Positions 61,782-64,000 of a DNA stretch of 64,000 nt are shown here, one piece after another; positions within the stretch are counted from its first letter, which is position 1; the number at the start of each line of letters is the position of its first letter. The position numbers and the translations under genes are program-made. Source of the stretch: Rhodothermales bacterium (lineage in GTDB: Bacteria; Bacteroidota; Rhodothermia; Rhodothermales; UBA10348); assembly GCA_017643395.1 (NCBI GenBank), contig JAEPNP010000001.1, forward strand, positions 951,806 to 1,015,805, written 5' to 3'. The notes under the pieces are model-generated. The model saw only the letters and a list, made by a program, of their open reading frames with translations, ran no database searches and was not told where the DNA came from.

Positions 61782-63527
61782 TTATTCGCTCACACACTCG
61801 ATGCCGACTTCGTCGACACTGAGCGTGATGTTGAAGGTCTGCCCGGCCGCCGGGCTGGTGGCCAGCGTCGTTGCGGCATCGCTGCCGAGCACGCCCTTGA
61901 AGCGATACTGCGTGTTGGCCTTGAGGTCCAGGCTGCCCGCGATCCGAATGGAGTTTGCGGTGGCCTCCTTGCTCGTGATGGCACTCTTGGGCAACACGGT
62001 CCATGGCGCTCCGACGCCGGCGATCCGGTAGAACGCGCTGACTGCGTCCAGGCTGCCACTCGTGATCTGCACCTCAAACTGCTGACCGGCCGGGCATGCC
62101 AGGGCGGCCACGACGTTGTAGGTGGACAGGTCGGAGAGTGCCGGCATCGTCAGACTTGAGGTGCCAGTAAGCGGACTCGCGAAGGTCACATCCACGGTTT
62201 CCGACGAGCCGGAGTACACGGCGCGCAGCGTGTAGGTCGTATTGTTGACCACGCGGTAGTCCCCTCCGGCGTTGAGCAGCGTCGACAGCTTGTAACTACC
62301 GTTCCGGATACTCTTCGTGGCGGTGAGGTTGATGCCGTTGCCAATCAGGTTGAGTACGATGTTCTTGGTACCGCTGATTCCGGCGAACGTGACGCTATGG
62401 TCCAGCGGACCGGACGACGTCAAGGCGGTCTGGAAACGCACGCTGAAGAAAATTCCGCCAGCGGGGTTGCCAATCGCGCCTGTGTCAATCACACCGGTCG
62501 AACCGGTTCCGCCACCGAGGCAGAGGTCCGCTTTCAGACCCGCGCCGTCTTCTTCGACCTGAACGGTTCCGACCTGATTGGTCTGTCCATCGGCCGGAGT
62601 GAAGGCAAACACGTCAAAAAAGAGAGCCTGTCCACTGGCGACGATCAGATCGTAGATCGCGCGCTGGGCAGGGTCGCTATTGCGGATCGTGATGGTTGCT
62701 CCGCCGACGCAGACTCCGGCCGATTTCGAGGCCACGCCACCGCTACTGGCAGGCTGAACCGTCACGGCCACATTGCCGGCGCGGTCGACGAGCTTGAAGT
62801 AAGCCGCGCCAGCAACGGCCTGATTGGAGCCGTCGGCACCCAGGCGCACCTTGGCAGGAAGCGCCTGAAGGCCCGTGGCCGAGTCATAGCTCTTGAGCTC
62901 AGTCGTAAGCTGACCCGTCAGTGGAGTGCCCGCCGCGGTGAGGGGGCGCGCACCCTGAGGCACGGTAACCGATGCTGTTGCAGTGCTCTGCGCGGACTGC
63001 TGGGTCTGCACGGTCACCGTCTGCTGCACATTGCCGGATGCGTCCGAGGAACCGCTGTTGTCCTGCGCAACCGCGGTTCCGCGTGCGGCCGTGGCCGTGA
63101 CATTCTCGCTGTTGAGACTTACCGAGAACTGGGTGTCCCCGGTTTCGGTGATCTCGACGGTTACGGTTTCGTCAAAGTATCCGTCGGCCTCGGCCGTCAC
63201 AGTGATCTCGACCGGAGCGCTTTCCGAGGGTGTCACCGAATTCTGGATACCGAATGTGACCACGCCGTCTTCGGCGTTGATTTCCGTCAGCGGATCCGAG
63301 TAGGCGTCAATGACCGTGCCCGCTCCTGACCCGGAGAAGCTGAGACGCGCGGCCACCAGTTCGCCGGTTGCGTTGTCCGTTACGATGCCGTTGACCACCG
63401 TGTTGATGGGCTCCAGCTCGATGATGATGTCAAAGTTGTCGAAGGCGTCCTCGGCGGCCTGGAAATCGCAACCGGCAAGGCCGATGGCTACCAGGAAGGC
63501 GAGCGCGGTAGAAGTAATCTTCTTCAT
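61782..63527 (-). CDS. Lipoprotein, first copy of a paralogous pair
   Basis: A 581-residue predicted lipoprotein (MKKITSTALAFLVAIGLAGC, Cys20). Residues about 43-140 form a carboxypeptidase-regulatory-like domain. A Gln/Ser/Thr/Val-rich linker follows (about 145-190, with QQTVTVQTQQSAQSTATASV). The long second half is beta-rich with pieces such as CVGGATITIRNSD and YTLRAVYSGSSETVDVTFASP. The final Cys (VGIECVSE) is conserved in placement with the C-terminal Cys of the paralogue (LNLCS). The partner barrel gene begins upstream. Function unknown; surface exposure is plausible. Confidence 0.75.
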   Translation of the reverse strand: MKKITSTALAFLVAIGLAGCDFQAAEDAFDNFDIIIELEPINTVVNGIVTDNATGELVAARLSFSGSGAGTVIDAYSDPLTEINAEDGVVTFGIQNSVTPSESAPVEITVTAEADGYFDETVTVEITETGDTQFSVSLNSENVTATAARGTAVAQDNSGSSDASGNVQQTVTVQTQQSAQSTATASVTVPQGARPLTAAGTPLTGQLTTELKSYDSATGLQALPAKVRLGADGSNQAVAGAAYFKLVDRAGNVAVTVQPASSGGVASKSAGVCVGGATITIRNSDPAQRAIYDLIVASGQALFFDVFAFTPADGQTNQVGTVQVEEDGAGLKADLCLGGGTGSTGVIDTGAIGNPAGGIFFSVRFQTALTSSGPLDHSVTFAGISGTKNIVLNLIGNGINLTATKSIRNGSYKLSTLLNAGGDYRVVNNTTYTLRAVYSGSSETVDVTFASPLTGTSSLTMPALSDLSTYNVVAALACPAGQQFEVQITSGSLDAVSAFYRIAGVGAPWTVLPKSAITSKEATANSIRIAGSLDLKANTQYRFKGVLGSDAATTLATSPAAGQTFNITLSVDEVGIECVSE

Positions 63528-63566
63528 GATGTGTGTCGCTAAATCGTTGCTGCGCTTTCCGAGGGG

Positions 63567-63998
63567 TTAGAGTCTGATGGCCAGGCCGAGTGAGACGACC
63601 GGATACCACTGGAAGCTTTCGATGCCCTCATTGAGCGTCGCTTCCTGGTCGGTGGAGGCGGTCGGAGCCAACAGGCCGTCCGCCACGAGATCGATTTCTG
63701 GAGAGCCCGTGTAGAGCGTACCCACGTCAAACAGGAATCCGACGCGCTTGGTGCCGGCAACCCGGCCGAAGCCGAGTCCAACGTAGGGGGCCACACTGCT
63801 GGGATGGGACACCGTCATGCCCATCGACCCCATGCGCTGGGGCGTAAACACCTTGCCGTCACAGACTCCGCCCGCATCCTCGTCGCCGAAGCAGTAGGAC
63901 TCGGTGGGCGTTCCCTGTCCGGAAACCTCGAACAGGTTCACGGTGATGCCGCCGGAGAGGCGAATCAGGTTGTTGAACGGGTGGAAGTCGACGATAGC
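63567..63998 (-). CDS. Outer-membrane beta-barrel protein, N-terminus beyond window
   Basis: The last ~143 codons of a barrel protein; the frame is open to the window edge. The visible part starts AIVDFHPFNNLIRLSGGITVN and ends APYVGLGFGRVAGTKRVGFLFDVGTLYTGSPEIDL... YPVVSLGLAIRL. This recurs in a widespread but poorly characterised outer-membrane barrel family of Gram-negative bacteria in which a D(W/F)xPF..G.R.SGG strand and an aromatic/hydrophobic last strand are typical. A GTG at 63941 could be mistaken for the start, but the frame and family features continue past it. It precedes the first lipoprotein gene by 39 bp. Confidence 0.75.
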   Translation of the reverse strand, partial: AIVDFHPFNNLIRLSGGITVNLFEVSGQGTPTESYCFGDEDAGGVCDGKVFTPQRMGSMGMTVSHPSSVAPYVGLGFGRVAGTKRVGFLFDVGTLYTGSPEIDLVADGLLAPTASTDQEATLNEGIESFQWYPVVSLGLAIRL

Positions 63999-64000
63999 AC

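Noticed and set aside
1..64000. CRISPR arrays, insertion sequences, integrases, rRNA, toxin-antitoxin or phage genes
   Set aside because: None was recognised; repeats found are short, few and not of CRISPR form.

Overview
The window is a GC-rich, gene-dense chromosomal segment of a Bacteroidota/Rhodothermota-type bacterium, most likely Rhodothermales (Salinibacter/Rhodothermus relatives). The clues are: type IX secretion (T9SS) C-terminal sorting domains on three secreted proteins; a PorX-type response regulator with a PglZ domain; a TonB-dependent receptor with an N-terminal carboxypeptidase-like domain; GldA/GldF/GldG-like ABC genes; a Rho factor with a very long Arg/Gly/Asn/Asp-rich insertion; and a TAnnTTTG-type promoter in front of rho. 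The GC richness gives many long open frames antisense to real genes; these are not annotated.

Layout. 1-7.5 kb: the end of a GMC oxidoreductase with its small subunit, a DUF411 copper-type protein, a BNR-repeat lipoprotein, a gamma-glutamyltransferase, a degenerate Gfo/Idh/MocA-like protein, a CCA-adding enzyme and two unknowns. 7.5-15.7 kb: a long leader region, B12-dependent ribonucleotide reductase, an unknown membrane-anchored protein, glutamate dehydrogenase (minus strand), and aroE overlapping a Rieske oxygenase. 15.7-26 kb: penicillin acylase family protein, nadE-ruvA, a T9SS cargo, typA, and a second T9SS cargo made of BNR repeats. 26-30.9 kb: a non-coding stretch with tandem 51-52 bp repeats and G-quadruplex motifs, a CbpA-type J protein, a biotin carboxylase, and the ferritin/NTF2-like/trmB operon. 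31-37.4 kb: porX-tsaE-folC, then rho behind its own promoter and leader, then a membrane protein. 37.4-43.8 kb: a beta-helix T9SS cargo, a TonB receptor and an MFS transporter. 43.8-48.3 kb: gldA-gldF-gldG-DUF4340 operon and a small unknown. 48.4-56.1 kb: rlpA, chaN and a DEAD-box helicase downstream of the yceD-rpmF-plsX-fabH-fabD-fabG lipid cluster. 56.1-59.6 kb: a likely replication origin region, dnaA and dnaN. 59.6-64 kb: two copies of a beta-barrel plus lipoprotein gene pair.

How it fits together. Most of the window is housekeeping: replication initiation, dNTP synthesis, fatty acid and phospholipid synthesis, NAD, folate and shikimate metabolism, tRNA maturation, transcription termination. 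The accessory material is envelope and secretion biology: T9SS cargos with their likely regulator PorX, outer-membrane barrels, lipoproteins, a TonB receptor and the Gld-like ABC system. The least explained items are the diverged tandem barrel/lipoprotein pairs beside dnaN, the 51-52 bp repeats continuing the dnaJ-like reading frame, and the nrdJ upstream region. No CRISPR array, insertion sequence, rRNA or tRNA was recognised. All function calls are from reading the sequence; no database search was run.
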